In this document: positions 24,613 through 34,846 of the stretch, one piece after another | How positions within the stretch are numbered: the first letter of the stretch is position 1 | How the letters are laid out: every line of letters starts with the position of its first letter | Assembly (NCBI RefSeq): GCF_003419895.1 | Contig: NZ_QPMM01000004.1 | Location: 310,001 to 374,000 of the forward strand | DNA length: 64,000 nt | DNA from: Chitinophaga silvatica | GTDB taxonomy: Bacteria; Bacteroidota; Bacteroidia; Chitinophagales; Chitinophagaceae | Reading direction: 5' to 3' | The notes under the pieces: generated by a model | Told to the model about the DNA's origin: nothing | Seen by the model: only the letters and a program-made list of their open reading frames with translations | The model's database searches: none | Made by a program: the position numbers and the translations under genes

Positions 24613-25323
24613 TTATGCGTGAGGTAAAGTATTAGCGTTAATTTTTGTTTTGATGTATTTGCCAGCAATAGCAAATACCTGAGCCGGAGTTCTTACCGTA
24701 TCCAGTCCGTTAGCATCTACAACATCATTGCCTGCGAAAGAACCAGGTTCGATGAGGTCCCGGATATAAGCTGCATGCCGGGCTTCCACCGACACGATTT
24801 TACCGGCGAGTAAGAGATATGCTTTACCTGTATCGGTAGAAGAAATATATTGGGCTGCACCATTATAGGCAGATACCCCGAGGTCTTCAAACGCTTTGGC
24901 GGTAGCGAGAACGCTGGCCCGACTGCTAAAATCAATGGAACTAAAATCTACCTCAAGCCCAATGATAGCGTTTGTGGATAATGCCTTTTTAAAAAAATCC
25001 CGGTGCCCAATCTCATGATTACGGATGTCTGTAAAAAATTCCAGTTCGGTTGGAGTTATACCGGAATACGGAGAGGCTACTATCTGGGTATAAAAGGCGG
25101 CCTCCAGTTGTTCCAATGCATAAGCAAAATTAAGAACAGCAAAATCTCCAGAGCCGAGGCTCACCCCATTATCAACATAATCATGGTCTTTATGACATGC
25201 AGCCAAAGATGTTGCTGTAGCTAATGCTGCACCCATTCCCATGTATTTGAGGAAGTTGCGCCGTTGTAGGTTGGGCATAACCTTTTCGTCTTTCTCTGAA
25301 GAAAGATGCTTTAAAATGTGCAT
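24613..25323 (-). CDS. Ferritin-like domain protein with twin-arginine lipoprotein signal (first of pair)
   Basis: A 236-residue protein with a twin-arginine signal (LQRRNFLKYMGMGAALATATSLAAC) whose end is also a lipobox, so it is probably a Tat-exported lipoprotein. The mature part is a ferritin-like helical bundle: LEQLEAAFYTQI, IRNHEIGHRDFF, ATAKAFEDLGVSAYNG and SVEARHAAYIRDL contain the paired Glu and ExxH ligands. It is a diverged paralogue of the protein encoded 10 bp downstream. Folding before Tat export fits cofactor loading in the cytoplasm. MPNLQRRN (25278) is an alternative start. Confidence 0.8.
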   Translation of the reverse strand: MHILKHLSSEKDEKVMPNLQRRNFLKYMGMGAALATATSLAACHKDHDYVDNGVSLGSGDFAVLNFAYALEQLEAAFYTQIVASPYSGITPTELEFFTDIRNHEIGHRDFFKKALSTNAIIGLEVDFSSIDFSSRASVLATAKAFEDLGVSAYNGAAQYISSTDTGKAYLLLAGKIVSVEARHAAYIRDLIEPGSFAGNDVVDANGLDTVRTPAQVFAIAGKYIKTKINANTLPHA

Positions 25324-25474
25324 GAGGTAAATTTTTAATGAGAAGGAAATAGTTTACTACTGCTTATTTTTTAATAAGCAATAGCGGTTTTCATGCTGCC
25401 TGCAGGTACGCTCGCACAGGCACTGGGTAAGATATACGGAGTTTTAAAAAATTTGGTTTCAACAAACAAAAAAA

Positions 25475-25510
25475 TCCCGCGAAAGAACAATTAGAGTGTC
25501 TTTCGCGGGA
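25475..25510 (-). terminator. Terminator after the lmo0937-type gene
   Basis: A 12-bp perfect stem TCCCGCGAAAGA / TCTTTCGCGGGA with a 12-nt loop is followed on the minus strand by a run of T. It lies 17 bp past the small membrane protein stop at 25528. Confidence 0.8.
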
Positions 25511-25527
25511 AGTTGAATTAATGGAGA

Positions 25528-25680
25528 TTATAAGCTTCTCCCTCTAATAATATTTACAAGTATGGCAATGATGGCTAATACTAGAAGTGCATGAATTAAG
25601 GCGCCGGCTGAATACACAAAAAAACCAAGTATCCATCCAATAATCAATATAACGGCAATCAAATAAAGCAGGCTGTTCAT
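25528..25680 (-). CDS. Small membrane protein, lmo0937 family
   Basis: A 50-residue protein (starts MNSLLYLIAVILIIGWILGF, ends IIRGRSL) with two transmembrane helices joined by a short Gly/His turn (YSAGALIHAL). This is the pattern of the lmo0937 family of tiny membrane proteins, often found in stress or general-envelope gene groups. It has its own clear terminator at 25475, which supports its being a real gene despite its length. It is divergent from the DUF2383 gene at 25914, with about 230 bp of shared upstream DNA. Confidence 0.8.
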   Translation of the reverse strand: MNSLLYLIAVILIIGWILGFFVYSAGALIHALLVLAIIAILVNIIRGRSL

Positions 25681-25913
25681 ATTATAAAAATTTGATTCTA
25701 ATTAGGTTATAAAAACATTATGCCAATTCTTTAATATGTTTATTTCCAATGGGTAAAGAAACTCGGAAGCAAACCAAGCTGTGGAAGCCTCTCCACCATC
25801 CGAGCAAAAATGCATCATGATCACATTTTTATTTCTTTTGTAAATAACTGTTCTTAAGGGGGTTATTGTCTGGTCGGGAATTTGAGATGTTAATTTTTAT
25901 AAAAGTTACTACA

Positions 25914-26354
25914 ATGCAGGAAGAAAAAATAGGTACTGTATTAAACGACCTTGTGAAAATCAATGAAGCCAGAATTATTGGCTATGAGAAAGCCATGGCT
26001 GCCATCCAGGATGAAGACGAGAAAGCCCTGTTTCAACAAATGATAGAAGAAAGCAAGAGAAATATTATTGAGCTGCATGAACAAATGCTGGCGCACAATA
26101 GTGGTGATGAGGAAGAAGGAAAGGTTTACAGAGCCTGGACGGCAGTGAGATCTCCCTATGTGGGGGATGACAGAAGTATGGTATTTACTTTTTGTGAATA
26201 TGGAGAAGATACGGTGCAATTCGCTTATTCCAGCGCATTACATCTGCAAGTAATAATGCCTTTCAAACTGCGGGAAGTATTGGCTGGGCAACAAGCCAAA
26301 CTGAAAGAAGCGCATGATACTATTAAAAGTTATAAAGATGTATTGAAAGATTAA
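25914..26354 (+). CDS. DUF2383 (PA2169-type) four-helix-bundle protein
   Basis: A 146-residue soluble protein starting MQEEKIGTVLNDLVKINEARI. It is an all-alpha, ferritin-like bundle: helix 1 with LVKINEARIIGYEKAM, helix 2 DEKALFQQMIEESKRNIIELHEQM, an insert with AWTAVRSPY, and a last helix QQAKLKEAHDTIKSYKDVL. This matches the DUF2383 / PA2169 family, induced by stress in some bacteria and of unknown activity. The frame is open 16 codons upstream, but this ATG begins the conserved helix. It is divergent from the lmo0937-type gene, another small stress-type protein. Confidence 0.75.
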   Translation: MQEEKIGTVLNDLVKINEARIIGYEKAMAAIQDEDEKALFQQMIEESKRNIIELHEQMLAHNSGDEEEGKVYRAWTAVRSPYVGDDRSMVFTFCEYGEDTVQFAYSSALHLQVIMPFKLREVLAGQQAKLKEAHDTIKSYKDVLKD

Positions 26355-26766
26355 TTAAGTGTGCATTATCCCTGTAGTTGTTCTTTTTATTCATATTCAC
26401 CCAAGTTAGTGTTGTTCATTAAACCCATACTATTTTTGAATACATGATATTCCAATCATACTTATGTTAATAAGTAATATGGCAACTACGGGATTTTCGG
26501 TACAGGGCTGCTTTTACTATGAAGGCAGCCCTTTTTATATCTGTAGAATGATCTGAATGATGATAAATTCATTGATATTGCTGGTCTTTTATTCAAAGTC
26601 TATCCTGGTTATTCATTTTATTCAGTTTAGTTGGGAGGTATAAAATAATAAATTGCTACGTTACCTTTGAAACGATTCTAAAGAAGTACACTCCTTGTAT
26701 ATATATTTTAACCTCCCCATGAAAAACAAATAGATGATCAGGTGACCTAACCAGTCACCTTTTTTA
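26355..26766. other. Gene-free gap with two terminator-like hairpins
   Basis: About 410 bp between the DUF2383 gene and thiH. No gene is supported. It carries hairpins at 26504-26536 and 26740-26767. A short ATG frame at 26479 has no recognisable product and runs through the first hairpin. Confidence 0.5.
26504..26536 (+). terminator. Plus-strand terminator
   Basis: An 11-bp stem beginning AGGGCTGC and ending GCAGCCCT (one G-T pair, 7-nt loop) is followed by TTTT. It lies about 150 bp after the DUF2383 stop. Confidence 0.6.
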
Positions 26767-26767
26767 T
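26740..26767. terminator. Hairpin at the end of the thi operon
   Basis: AGGTGAC / GTCACCT with a 7-nt loop, directly beside the thiH stop codon. The T run follows on the plus strand; on the minus strand the hairpin could still end the thi message, but the lack of a T run makes this unsure. Confidence 0.5.
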
Positions 26768-27891
26768 TACCATACATAAGTCCAGTCTTTATACACCGGT
26801 TGTAACCCCTGGCTCTTTAGCATTTCAATTACTTCTTCCACACTCCTTTCATCCGAAATTTCGAATTGCTCCAATGACTGAGGATCTATACTATATCCTC
26901 CCGGATTTGTACGGGAGCCGGCACTCATACTGGTAATGCCGATTGTAGATAACAAATTCCTAAACCTGGCGCTTTCCCTGGTTGAAATACTTAATTCCAC
27001 ATCCGGATTAAATAATCTGTATGCACAAATTAACTGTACCAGCTCTCTGTCGCTCATTTCAACCTTAGGAGCCAACCCTCCCGAAAAAGGCCTGAGCCGG
27101 GGGAAGGAAATGCTGAAACGTGTTTTCCAATAGGTTTTTTCCAGATAACTCAGATGTAAGGCAGTAAAAAAACTATCTGTTCGCCAGTCTTCCAATCCTA
27201 TTAAGACCCCCAATCCAATTTTGTGTATCCCGGCTTTGCCGATGCGGTCGGGAGTTTCAAGTCTGTAGTGGAAGTTCGACTTTCTGCCTTTAGGATGATG
27301 TAGTTTATAATCTTCTTCCTTATAAGTTTCCTGGTATACCAATACTGTATGCACACCCAGTTCTGAAAGCTCTTGATATTCTTCAGCCTCCAAAGGTTGT
27401 ACTTCAATTGATATCTGTGCAAAATGTGGCCTAAGTAGTTTGATGGCATTTCTGAAATATGGCATCCCAACCATCTGGCCATCTTCTCCGGTTACCAGCA
27501 ACAGATGATCAAATCCCCTCTTCTTCAGTATAGCTACCTCCTGCATAATTTCAGTATCCGACAAAGTTTTCCTGGGCACCTTATTTTGTAAGCTAAAACC
27601 ACAGTAAGTGCAGATGTTTTTACATTCATTGGATAAGTACATAGGAATGTATAACTGCATAGTGTTACCAAACCTTTGTCTGGTAAGCATACTGCTTTTA
27701 CTTATCATTTCCTCCAGGTATGGTGCCGCAGCAGGAGAAACTAAAGCCGCGAAATCAGATACCAACAGCTTTTCCTTTTTCAAGGCTGCTTCTACCTGCT
27801 CACTCGTAGCCGTATGGATCAGTGTTTTAACTTCTGCCCAATTATATTTTTCAAAAAGATCCTTAAACATCTTATTAAGATTCTGATTCAT
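26767..27891 (-). CDS. thiH: 2-iminoacetate synthase ThiH (radical SAM)
   Basis: ThiH cleaves tyrosine by radical SAM chemistry to give dehydroglycine for the thiazole ring of thiamine. The 374-residue protein has the CxxxCxxC iron-sulfur motif at Cys90, Cys94 and Cys97 ([10 protein letters not shown]), the VTGEDGQM and IEVQPL barrel strands and a C-terminal BATS-type region ([18 protein letters not shown]). It works with ThiG and ThiS, both encoded in this operon; using ThiH rather than ThiO implies anaerobic-type chemistry. It overlaps thiG by 17 bp; Met8 is a possible alternative start just past thiG. It is the last gene of the operon. Confidence 0.95.
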   Translation of the reverse strand: MNQNLNKMFKDLFEKYNWAEVKTLIHTATSEQVEAALKKEKLLVSDFAALVSPAAAPYLEEMISKSSMLTRQRFGNTMQLYIPMYLSNECKNICTYCGFSLQNKVPRKTLSDTEIMQEVAILKKRGFDHLLLVTGEDGQMVGMPYFRNAIKLLRPHFAQISIEVQPLEAEEYQELSELGVHTVLVYQETYKEEDYKLHHPKGRKSNFHYRLETPDRIGKAGIHKIGLGVLIGLEDWRTDSFFTALHLSYLEKTYWKTRFSISFPRLRPFSGGLAPKVEMSDRELVQLICAYRLFNPDVELSISTRESARFRNLLSTIGITSMSAGSRTNPGGYSIDPQSLEQFEISDERSVEEVIEMLKSQGLQPVYKDWTYVW

Positions 27892-28654
27892 TTAAAAAGG
27901 CAATCATAGGGCTGCTTGCTATCGCATGGGTTGATGTGGCAGAAAGCCCGGCTTGCTGTGCCATCAGCCCTGCCTCTACTCCCGCCTTGAATGCAGCTGC
28001 CATTTGAACCGGATTACTTGCAGTAGCAATAGCTGTATTTACCAAAACCGCACTGGCTCCCATCTCCATCGCCAATGCTGCATGGGATGGACTACCAATT
28101 CCGGCATCTACAATTACGGGAACATTGCTTTGGGAAATAATGATTTCCAGGAATTCGGCAGTCTTCAAACCTTTGTTACTCCCAATAGGTGAGCCCAGAG
28201 GCATTACGGCAGCAACACCAACATCTTCAAGACGTTTGCAAAGCACCGGGTCGGCATGTATATAGGGTAATACTATAAATCCGGCTTTGACTAATTCTAC
28301 GGCTGCCAGCAAAGTTTCGATTGGATCTGGTAGTAAATAACGTGGGTCTGGATGTATTTCCAGTTTTACCCAGTTGGTTTCTAAAGCCTCTCTCCCTAAT
28401 TCGGCAGCAAAAACTGCTTCTTTGGCTGTTCTGGCACCAGATGTATTTGGCAACAAATTAATTCTGGGATGTGCCAGATGTTTTAGCATCTGATCGGCTT
28501 TATTATTTTGATCTATTCGTTTAAGCGCTACTGTTACCAGCTCCGTTCCTGATACCAGCAATGCGCTTTCCATTAATTCGTTAGAAGCAAATTTTCCTGT
28601 GCCGGTAAATAAACGGGAGGAAAAAACCTTGTCTGCAATTCTTAATGGTTCCAT
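27875..28654 (-). CDS. thiG: Thiazole synthase ThiG
   Basis: ThiG joins deoxyxylulose phosphate, dehydroglycine and ThiS-thiocarboxylate into the thiamine thiazole. The 259-residue TIM barrel shows the family motifs [12 protein letters not shown], the Schiff-base lysine region VTVALKR (about 42-48), [67 protein letters not shown]. Its stop overlaps the thiH start by 17 bp and its ATG overlaps the thiE stop by one base (TAATG), so translation is probably coupled throughout the operon. Confidence 0.97.
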   Translation of the reverse strand: MEPLRIADKVFSSRLFTGTGKFASNELMESALLVSGTELVTVALKRIDQNNKADQMLKHLAHPRINLLPNTSGARTAKEAVFAAELGREALETNWVKLEIHPDPRYLLPDPIETLLAAVELVKAGFIVLPYIHADPVLCKRLEDVGVAAVMPLGSPIGSNKGLKTAEFLEIIISQSNVPVIVDAGIGSPSHAALAMEMGASAVLVNTAIATASNPVQMAAAFKAGVEAGLMAQQAGLSATSTHAIASSPMIAFLNESES

Positions 28655-29274
28655 TAGTTATTTCCTTTTAAAAGGTTATAAATTTCTTTAACAATCAGGG
28701 CTTTATTGTTGCTGTTAGAGATCAGTCCACTTACTGCAATGCCGTGTACTCCTGCTTCTATCAGCGCCGGAATATCTTCCAGTTTTATTCCTCCGATAGC
28801 AATCAGTGGAATATTCAATTCATTCTGTTTTAATGTGGTTAATATTTGCCTGTATCCTTCCAAGCCCAGTATTGGACTTAGTTTTTGTTTGGTAGTTGTA
28901 AACCTGAAAGGTCCGACTCCCACATAGCTGGCGTTATTTTGAATATGCTGTGCTATTTGTTCAAAAGTATTAGCAGTACCTCCAACGATCTTATTGTCTC
29001 CAACTACCAGCCGGGCAGCAGCGGCATTCATATCTTCCTGCCCAACATGCACTCCTGCAGCCATTACTTGTACTGCAATGGCAGGATGATCATTGATAAT
29101 AAGGGTAGCCTGATAACGATCACAGAGCTGTTTTACCGTTGTTGCCAATTCCTGTATTTCAGCTACAGGCTGGTCTTTAACTCTTAATTGAATCCAATTG
29201 CAACCGGCATCGCAGGCAGCCTGGATGTTTTCGAGATGTGGATATTGTGAGATATAATGTAATTGACTGATCAT
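28654..29274 (-). CDS. thiE: Thiamine-phosphate synthase
   Basis: ThiE condenses HMP-pyrophosphate with thiazole phosphate to give thiamine phosphate. The 206-residue TIM barrel shows WIQLRVKD (substrate Arg/Lys), [45 protein letters not shown] and [19 protein letters not shown], covering the HMP-PP and thiazole-phosphate sites. It overlaps the thiD stop by 4 bp (ATGA) and thiG by 1 bp. It is the full, catalytically complete copy; the shorter relative encoded upstream of thiD is the tenI-like paralogue. Confidence 0.95.
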   Translation of the reverse strand: MISQLHYISQYPHLENIQAACDAGCNWIQLRVKDQPVAEIQELATTVKQLCDRYQATLIINDHPAIAVQVMAAGVHVGQEDMNAAAARLVVGDNKIVGGTANTFEQIAQHIQNNASYVGVGPFRFTTTKQKLSPILGLEGYRQILTTLKQNELNIPLIAIGGIKLEDIPALIEAGVHGIAVSGLISNSNNKALIVKEIYNLLKGNN

Positions 29275-30020
29275 ATATGGTGATAACCGATGAGTGATGA
29301 ATGACTGGCCAGTAATTTTTCCGTATATCTTTTACCATTAGAGCAAGATTCTGTTAGTGTCATTCCTTTCGCTAAACATGAAGTAATGGCGGCAGACAGT
29401 ACACAGCCCGAACCATGCTTTGGGTATACGTTTTCCGGCCCTGGTGAAAATTGATGGATATTGTTTTGGGTATACAATATATCGTAGCCCAATTGTTGAG
29501 TTCTGTGCCCTCCTTTCAGTAGTACAGAACAAGATGCAGAAAGTTCCAGTGCTGCACCTTCGGCATTGTTGATACCCGTTAATTGTTGTGCCTCTATTGC
29601 ATTAGGCGTAATCAGATAAAGGAGCGATAAGATTTCTTTCCAAACAGAGAATTCCTGACTTGCATGGAAATTAAACCCTGCAGAGGCTTTGAGTACTGGG
29701 TCGAGAATAATTCGTATACCTGGTTGAAGCATTTTTAAATCTTCAATTAATTCAAGAGTAGCTTTAGCACCAGGCATGATACCTATTTTGCAATATTGAA
29801 GATCCTCTTCCAGTAGTGGCCGCACCTGTGTAAGTATTTCATTATTCGAAAGCCAGGAAACAGAAAACACTTCAGCCGATGTTTGGGCAGTAATGGCAGA
29901 ACAGCATCCGTAGCCAATTACCTTATGCTGTTCGAATGTTTTTATATCTGCCAGTAAACCTGCACCACCACTAGGATCCAGGCCTCCTATACTCATTGCC
30001 TTTGGTCTGATTGCTTCCAT
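29271..30020 (-). CDS. thiD: Hydroxymethylpyrimidine/phosphomethylpyrimidine kinase
   Basis: ThiD phosphorylates HMP and HMP-phosphate to HMP-pyrophosphate. The 249-residue ribokinase-fold protein has SIGGLDPSGGAGLLADIKTFEQHK at the N-terminus, SAITAQTS, KIGMPGA-like KIGIMPG, ILDPVLKASAG, LITPNAIEAQQLTGI, SVLLKGGH and the anion-hole/base GSGCVLSAAI (catalytic Cys-Val-Leu in place of Cys-Thr-Leu in many members). It overlaps the tenI-like gene by 28 bp at its start and thiE by 4 bp at its end. The Thr-to-Val change next to the catalytic Cys is a small deviation. Confidence 0.93.
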   Translation of the reverse strand: MEAIRPKAMSIGGLDPSGGAGLLADIKTFEQHKVIGYGCCSAITAQTSAEVFSVSWLSNNEILTQVRPLLEEDLQYCKIGIMPGAKATLELIEDLKMLQPGIRIILDPVLKASAGFNFHASQEFSVWKEILSLLYLITPNAIEAQQLTGINNAEGAALELSASCSVLLKGGHRTQQLGYDILYTQNNIHQFSPGPENVYPKHGSGCVLSAAITSCLAKGMTLTESCSNGKRYTEKLLASHSSLIGYHHI

Positions 30021-30562
30021 GCTTTCTGAATTTTTAAGAATGATTGAATAGCGGTTTCAGGATGTTTCCATATGGCTCCAAGAAGTGCTGCTCCGTTGAA
30101 ATTCCAGTTTTTAAGCGACGCAATATTTGTATGGTTTACACCTCCCAAAGCCAGTACTGTTCGGTTTTGAGTTTCAATCTTGCAAGCATGTAAGCCCTTG
30201 TAACCCGGTTTTGAGATACTATCGAAAACCGGGCTTAACAGAAGTGTATTAAACCGTCTATCCTTTTCAGTTAGTTCATTAATGTTGTGAATGCCGGTAC
30301 AGTGTTCTTTGCCTGTAGTAAACGTAGGTGTTTGATTCCAATGAATACCGGCAAGGCAGTACTGTTCCGCTAATTGATAATGATTACGGATCAGGATTTT
30401 TGAATAGATTGATGAAGGAAGTTGATTTAATAACAGTTCGTATTCTTCTGGCTTCCAATCGGGTTTTCGTATGATCACCCGATTGGCGCCAGCATGAATA
30501 AGATCTGTGATAATTGAAACTTCATCCCTGATGAAATGTGGTGCTGTAATTACCCAAAGCAT
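29993..30562 (-). CDS. TenI-like thiamine-phosphate-synthase paralogue
   Basis: A 189-residue TIM-barrel protein starting MLWVITAPHFIRDEVSI, related to ThiE but shorter and lacking the intact HMP-PP site: the ThiE segment [10 protein letters not shown] is ILIRNHYQLAEQY here, and GVHVGQEDM is replaced by GIHWNQTPTF. A histidine in TGIHNINEL and the LLSPVFDSISKPGYKG stretch are like TenI, the thiazole tautomerase of Bacillus. Tautomerising the ThiG product before ThiE coupling is a reasonable role. It starts 2 bp after the thiC stop and overlaps thiD by 28 bp. An upstream in-frame ATG lies inside thiC and is rejected. Confidence 0.8.
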   Translation of the reverse strand: MLWVITAPHFIRDEVSIITDLIHAGANRVIIRKPDWKPEEYELLLNQLPSSIYSKILIRNHYQLAEQYCLAGIHWNQTPTFTTGKEHCTGIHNINELTEKDRRFNTLLLSPVFDSISKPGYKGLHACKIETQNRTVLALGGVNHTNIASLKNWNFNGAALLGAIWKHPETAIQSFLKIQKAWKQSDQRQ

Positions 30563-30563
30563 A

Positions 30564-32361
<1,798 letters not shown>

Positions 32362-32565
32362 TTAACCTCCTTGAGTGGCGCGGATAATGGTTACATTATC
32401 GGCGTTATTCAAGGGTTTATCTGCCCATGATGCTTTTGGAATTACCTGGTTGTTAATAGCAACCGCGATACCTTTGTGAGTAGTAATTTGAATAAACTGT
32501 AAGAGTGCAGCAATGGTAGTTCCCTGCTGCACCGCATAAAGTTCATTGTTTACAAGCACTTCCAT
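32362..32565 (-). CDS. thiS: Sulfur carrier protein ThiS
   Basis: ThiS is the ubiquitin-fold protein whose C-terminal thiocarboxylate supplies sulfur to ThiG. The 67-residue protein begins MEVLVNNELYAVQQG and ends VTIIRATQGG; the terminal Gly-Gly is the required activation site. The core GIAVAINNQVIPKASW is typical. It is the first gene after the TPP riboswitch. The ThiF adenylyltransferase needed to activate it is not in this operon. Confidence 0.94.
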   Translation of the reverse strand: MEVLVNNELYAVQQGTTIAALLQFIQITTHKGIAVAINNQVIPKASWADKPLNNADNVTIIRATQGG

Positions 32566-32631
32566 AGTGATTGGAATTAAAAGTGAAACAATAAACTTTA
32601 AGGATGTAAAGATGAGAAAGATTCAGTCTAC

Positions 32632-32714
32632 TTTTCCCTACGGCAGTCCTAACTGCTTCAGGTACTGAGGGTATCATCTCAGTTTATCCCGGAAGGATAA
32701 ACACCCCTAAAGAG
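32632..32714 (-). promoter_or_regulatory. TPP riboswitch (THI element)
   Basis: On the minus strand the THI box is clear: TTTAGGGGTG, then CTGAGATGATACCC, ACCTGA, a short side arm and GCCGTAGGGAA. These are the conserved pyrimidine- and pyrophosphate-binding parts of the thiamine-pyrophosphate aptamer. It sits in the leader of thiS-thiC-tenI-thiD-thiE-thiG-thiH, about 70 nt before thiS. No long terminator stem is visible before thiS, so control of translation start is the more likely mode. Confidence 0.95.
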
Positions 32715-32717
32715 CCA

Positions 32718-32725
32718 CGAAAGTA
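32718..32725 (-). promoter_or_regulatory. Candidate -7 promoter element for the thi operon
   Basis: TACTTTCG (a TAnnTTTG variant) lies just upstream of the riboswitch, which would begin a few bases after the transcription start. Confidence 0.35.
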
Positions 32726-32801
32726 GCCAAAAAATATCAAATACAAATGGGGGGAATAAAATTTAGAGCAGTTAAAAAGAGTAAATTGTAATTTTAATGG
32801 T

Positions 32802-33272
32802 ATGATTCGATTTACACTAATAGGATTTTTAGTATTGTTTGCGGCGTGTGGTCATAGCGGTAAGCAGACTTCAGTTGAAGAGTGGCATGAGGATAGTAGT
32901 TTGCTTAGTATCGCAGACAGCAGTAATGCCGGCATCACTGACAGCATCGCTGCTGTTGCGGATACGCTGCATGTTGATGCAGCAAAGCTCATAGGAAAAT
33001 GGATAAGACCTGTAGAGGGTCTTGATAGGGAGGTTCAGGGTTTCCAGTTAAGAAAGAACGGTACAGCTAAATCCATTAATATGTATACATTGGTATATGA
33101 AAAATGGGAGCTGTTGGGCGACACCTTACTGTTCTGGAATCATTCAGAAGGTGTAAAAGATACTGCTACTATCGTTGATACAACTATTATCAGAGCATTA
33201 TCAGATACTTCGTTGGTATTGTATCCTATACATGCTGCTGAAGGTTATACAGAGCATTACAGGAAACAATAG
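32802..33272 (+). CDS. Lipocalin-like lipoprotein
   Basis: A 156-residue lipoprotein starting MIRFTLIGFLVLFAAC with lipobox FAAC. After an acidic linker it has a lipocalin-type domain (KLIGKWIRPVEG, VQGFQLRKNGTAKSINM, YEKWELLGDTLLFWNHSEG, ALSDTSLVLYPI), a family of small beta-barrels common as Bacteroidota lipoproteins. It is divergent from the thi operon and convergent with the next gene. The ligand is unknown. Confidence 0.7.
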   Translation: MIRFTLIGFLVLFAACGHSGKQTSVEEWHEDSSLLSIADSSNAGITDSIAAVADTLHVDAAKLIGKWIRPVEGLDREVQGFQLRKNGTAKSINMYTLVYEKWELLGDTLLFWNHSEGVKDTATIVDTTIIRALSDTSLVLYPIHAAEGYTEHYRKQ

Positions 33273-33278
33273 CTGTTA

Positions 33279-33530
33279 TCAATTATAGATTTGCCACAGG
33301 CCAACCAGGCAGGCAACAACGGCCATAAAAATTCCGGCGGCAGCCAACTGCATATCGTCAATATTTTTTCTTCCAATAAATAGAGAGATCAGACCTACAA
33401 TTGCGGCTACGGCACCTGCGGTAACTGCGTTAGCTGGATTTTTAGTTGTGAAGGCAAAGGCAGCGGAAAGAACGCCAATGATCAGAGCTGAGAAACAAGC
33501 TGTTTTTGTTAAAGTTGTTGAATGTTGCAT
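33279..33530 (-). CDS. Small membrane protein of unknown function
   Basis: An 83-residue protein with three hydrophobic segments (about residues 13-28, 33-50 and 60-79; ALIIGVLSAAFAF, AVTAGAVAAIVGLISLFIG, AAAGIFMAVVACLVGLW). No family is recognised. It lies 35 bp after the desaturase-like gene on the same strand and may be co-transcribed with it. It ends 6 bp from the convergent lipoprotein gene. Confidence 0.6.
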   Translation of the reverse strand: MQHSTTLTKTACFSALIIGVLSAAFAFTTKNPANAVTAGAVAAIVGLISLFIGRKNIDDMQLAAAGIFMAVVACLVGLWQIYN

Positions 33531-33565
33531 ATGTATTCGAGTTTTAATAAACAGGTTAAGGAATA

Positions 33566-34384
33566 TTATTTTACCTGGATGTCCTGATTTGGTAAGGGCT
33601 CCCAGGGTACTTTCATTAGCGTACCAATCTGCTCATAACGGGTTTCCTGATATTCATCGAGCACGTATTTCAATTTGGTTGTTTCTACTTTCTTAAATGT
33701 GCCAAAAATTCTATCCCATAATGAAAAGATGTTGGCATAATTAGAATCGGTTTCTGGTTGATAAGTGCTATGGTGAACTTTATGCATATCCGGAGATACC
33801 AGCACCCAGCTTATTGAATCGTCGAGCCATTGAGGTAGGCGAATATTTGCGTGGGTAGCCTGGGAAAACAGGACAGATAAACTTTGATAGAACATTACCA
33901 TCCAGAATGGTACTCCTAAAATAAAAATGGCAATAAATAAGGCTCCCACACGCCACAGGCTTTCAACAGGGTGATGCCGTAGGGCGGTGGTGGCGTCTAT
34001 TTCTGTGTCGATATGATGTATTTTATGGAACTGCCATAGCCATGCTTTCTTATGTTGTACCCAATGAATGAGCCATGCGCCCATAAAATCGAGTAACATA
34101 ACTGCGAGCAGGGTATGTAGCCAAAGTGGTAATTTGACCAGATATAATATGCCAAATTGATTTTGAGAGGTATATCTGGTTGCTTTCACAACCAGGAAAG
34201 CAAGGGCAGTATTAATAATAGCAGTAGTAAGTGTAAAAAACAGATTAATACCGGCATGACGATACCGGTTTCCTTTGAAGTGAAACCTGGGTGCAATACC
34301 TTCTAATATCCATAACACCAGTAATCCTCCTATCAGTATAAGGGTACGCAAAGACGACGGAATATGTTCAAAAAAATTGACCAT
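33566..34384 (-). CDS. Sterol desaturase / fatty acid hydroxylase family membrane protein
   Basis: A 272-residue membrane protein of the fatty-acid hydroxylase superfamily, di-iron enzymes that hydroxylate or desaturate lipids. The histidine boxes are visible: HWVQHKKAWLWQFHKIHHIDTEID (HxxxH and HKxHH, about 115-138), RHHPVES (about 146), and SPDMHKVHHS (HKVHH, about 208-217). Four or five transmembrane helices surround them. It could modify carotenoids, hydroxylated fatty acids or sphingolipids; the substrate cannot be told. It is followed by a small membrane protein. Confidence 0.85.
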   Translation of the reverse strand: MVNFFEHIPSSLRTLILIGGLLVLWILEGIAPRFHFKGNRYRHAGINLFFTLTTAIINTALAFLVVKATRYTSQNQFGILYLVKLPLWLHTLLAVMLLDFMGAWLIHWVQHKKAWLWQFHKIHHIDTEIDATTALRHHPVESLWRVGALFIAIFILGVPFWMVMFYQSLSVLFSQATHANIRLPQWLDDSISWVLVSPDMHKVHHSTYQPETDSNYANIFSLWDRIFGTFKKVETTKLKYVLDEYQETRYEQIGTLMKVPWEPLPNQDIQVK

Positions 34385-34645
34385 AAAACGGATTAATCTT
34401 CTAATGCTTTACTTGATAATTATCGGTTCTTCGACCAGGCGAAAACAAAATCTAACGAGGATACGGGGTGGGAAAAGTTATCAATCAACTGCTTTCCGTG
34501 GTGAAAAATTACAACTAATTATAGAATAAATAAAATAGTTCTTTTCTGCCACAGTCAAGATATTGGAGGGTATAATATTATGTATTACTATAAAAACAAA
34601 TTGGTGTTTGAGGTAAAAAAATATAGTCATATAGGTTAAACAAAA

Positions 34646-34786
34646 TCAATCCCACAAGTTGGTATAGTATTGTGCAAATAGCCGTAATCCTTCTTCGGAA
34701 AAGTCTTGCATTTCTTCCCGGGAGGATTTGTCATTTTTTGTAGGATAGACAGATGCCTTTATTCTAAAATGTCTGTTTACTAATGG
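34646..34786 (-). pseudogene. Possible C-terminal gene remnant
   Basis: A 46-codon frame, bounded upstream by a stop and without a proper start, ends in a protein-like tail (REEMQDFSEEGLRLFAQYYT then NLWD and stop). The amphipathic character suggests a real former coding end. It lies just beyond the dnaN terminator on the same strand. An ATG inside would give only 21 residues. Evidence is composition only, so this could be chance. Confidence 0.25.
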
Positions 34787-34796
34787 CTACAAAAGC

Positions 34797-34829
34797 AAAA
34801 GGCTGTATCATATTTTGATACAGCCTTTT
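34797..34829. terminator. dnaN terminator
   Basis: A 14-bp stem AAAAGGCTGTATCA / TGATACAGCCTTTT with a 5-nt loop, 18 bp after the dnaN stop. The A/T flanks allow function in both directions. Confidence 0.8.
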
Positions 34830-34846
34830 ATTATATAAGGTAAAAA

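Larger units (their letters stand above)
34385..34846. other. Gap between the desaturase-like gene and dnaN
   Basis: A 462-bp gap with a terminator (34797-34829) and, on the minus strand, a short coding-like fragment (34646-34786). The part 34385-34640 is AT-rich and shows nothing else. Confidence 0.5.

Noticed and set aside
26479..26560. Short ATG frame through a hairpin after the DUF2383 gene
   Set aside because: Very short, overlaps a terminator-like stem and has no recognisable product.
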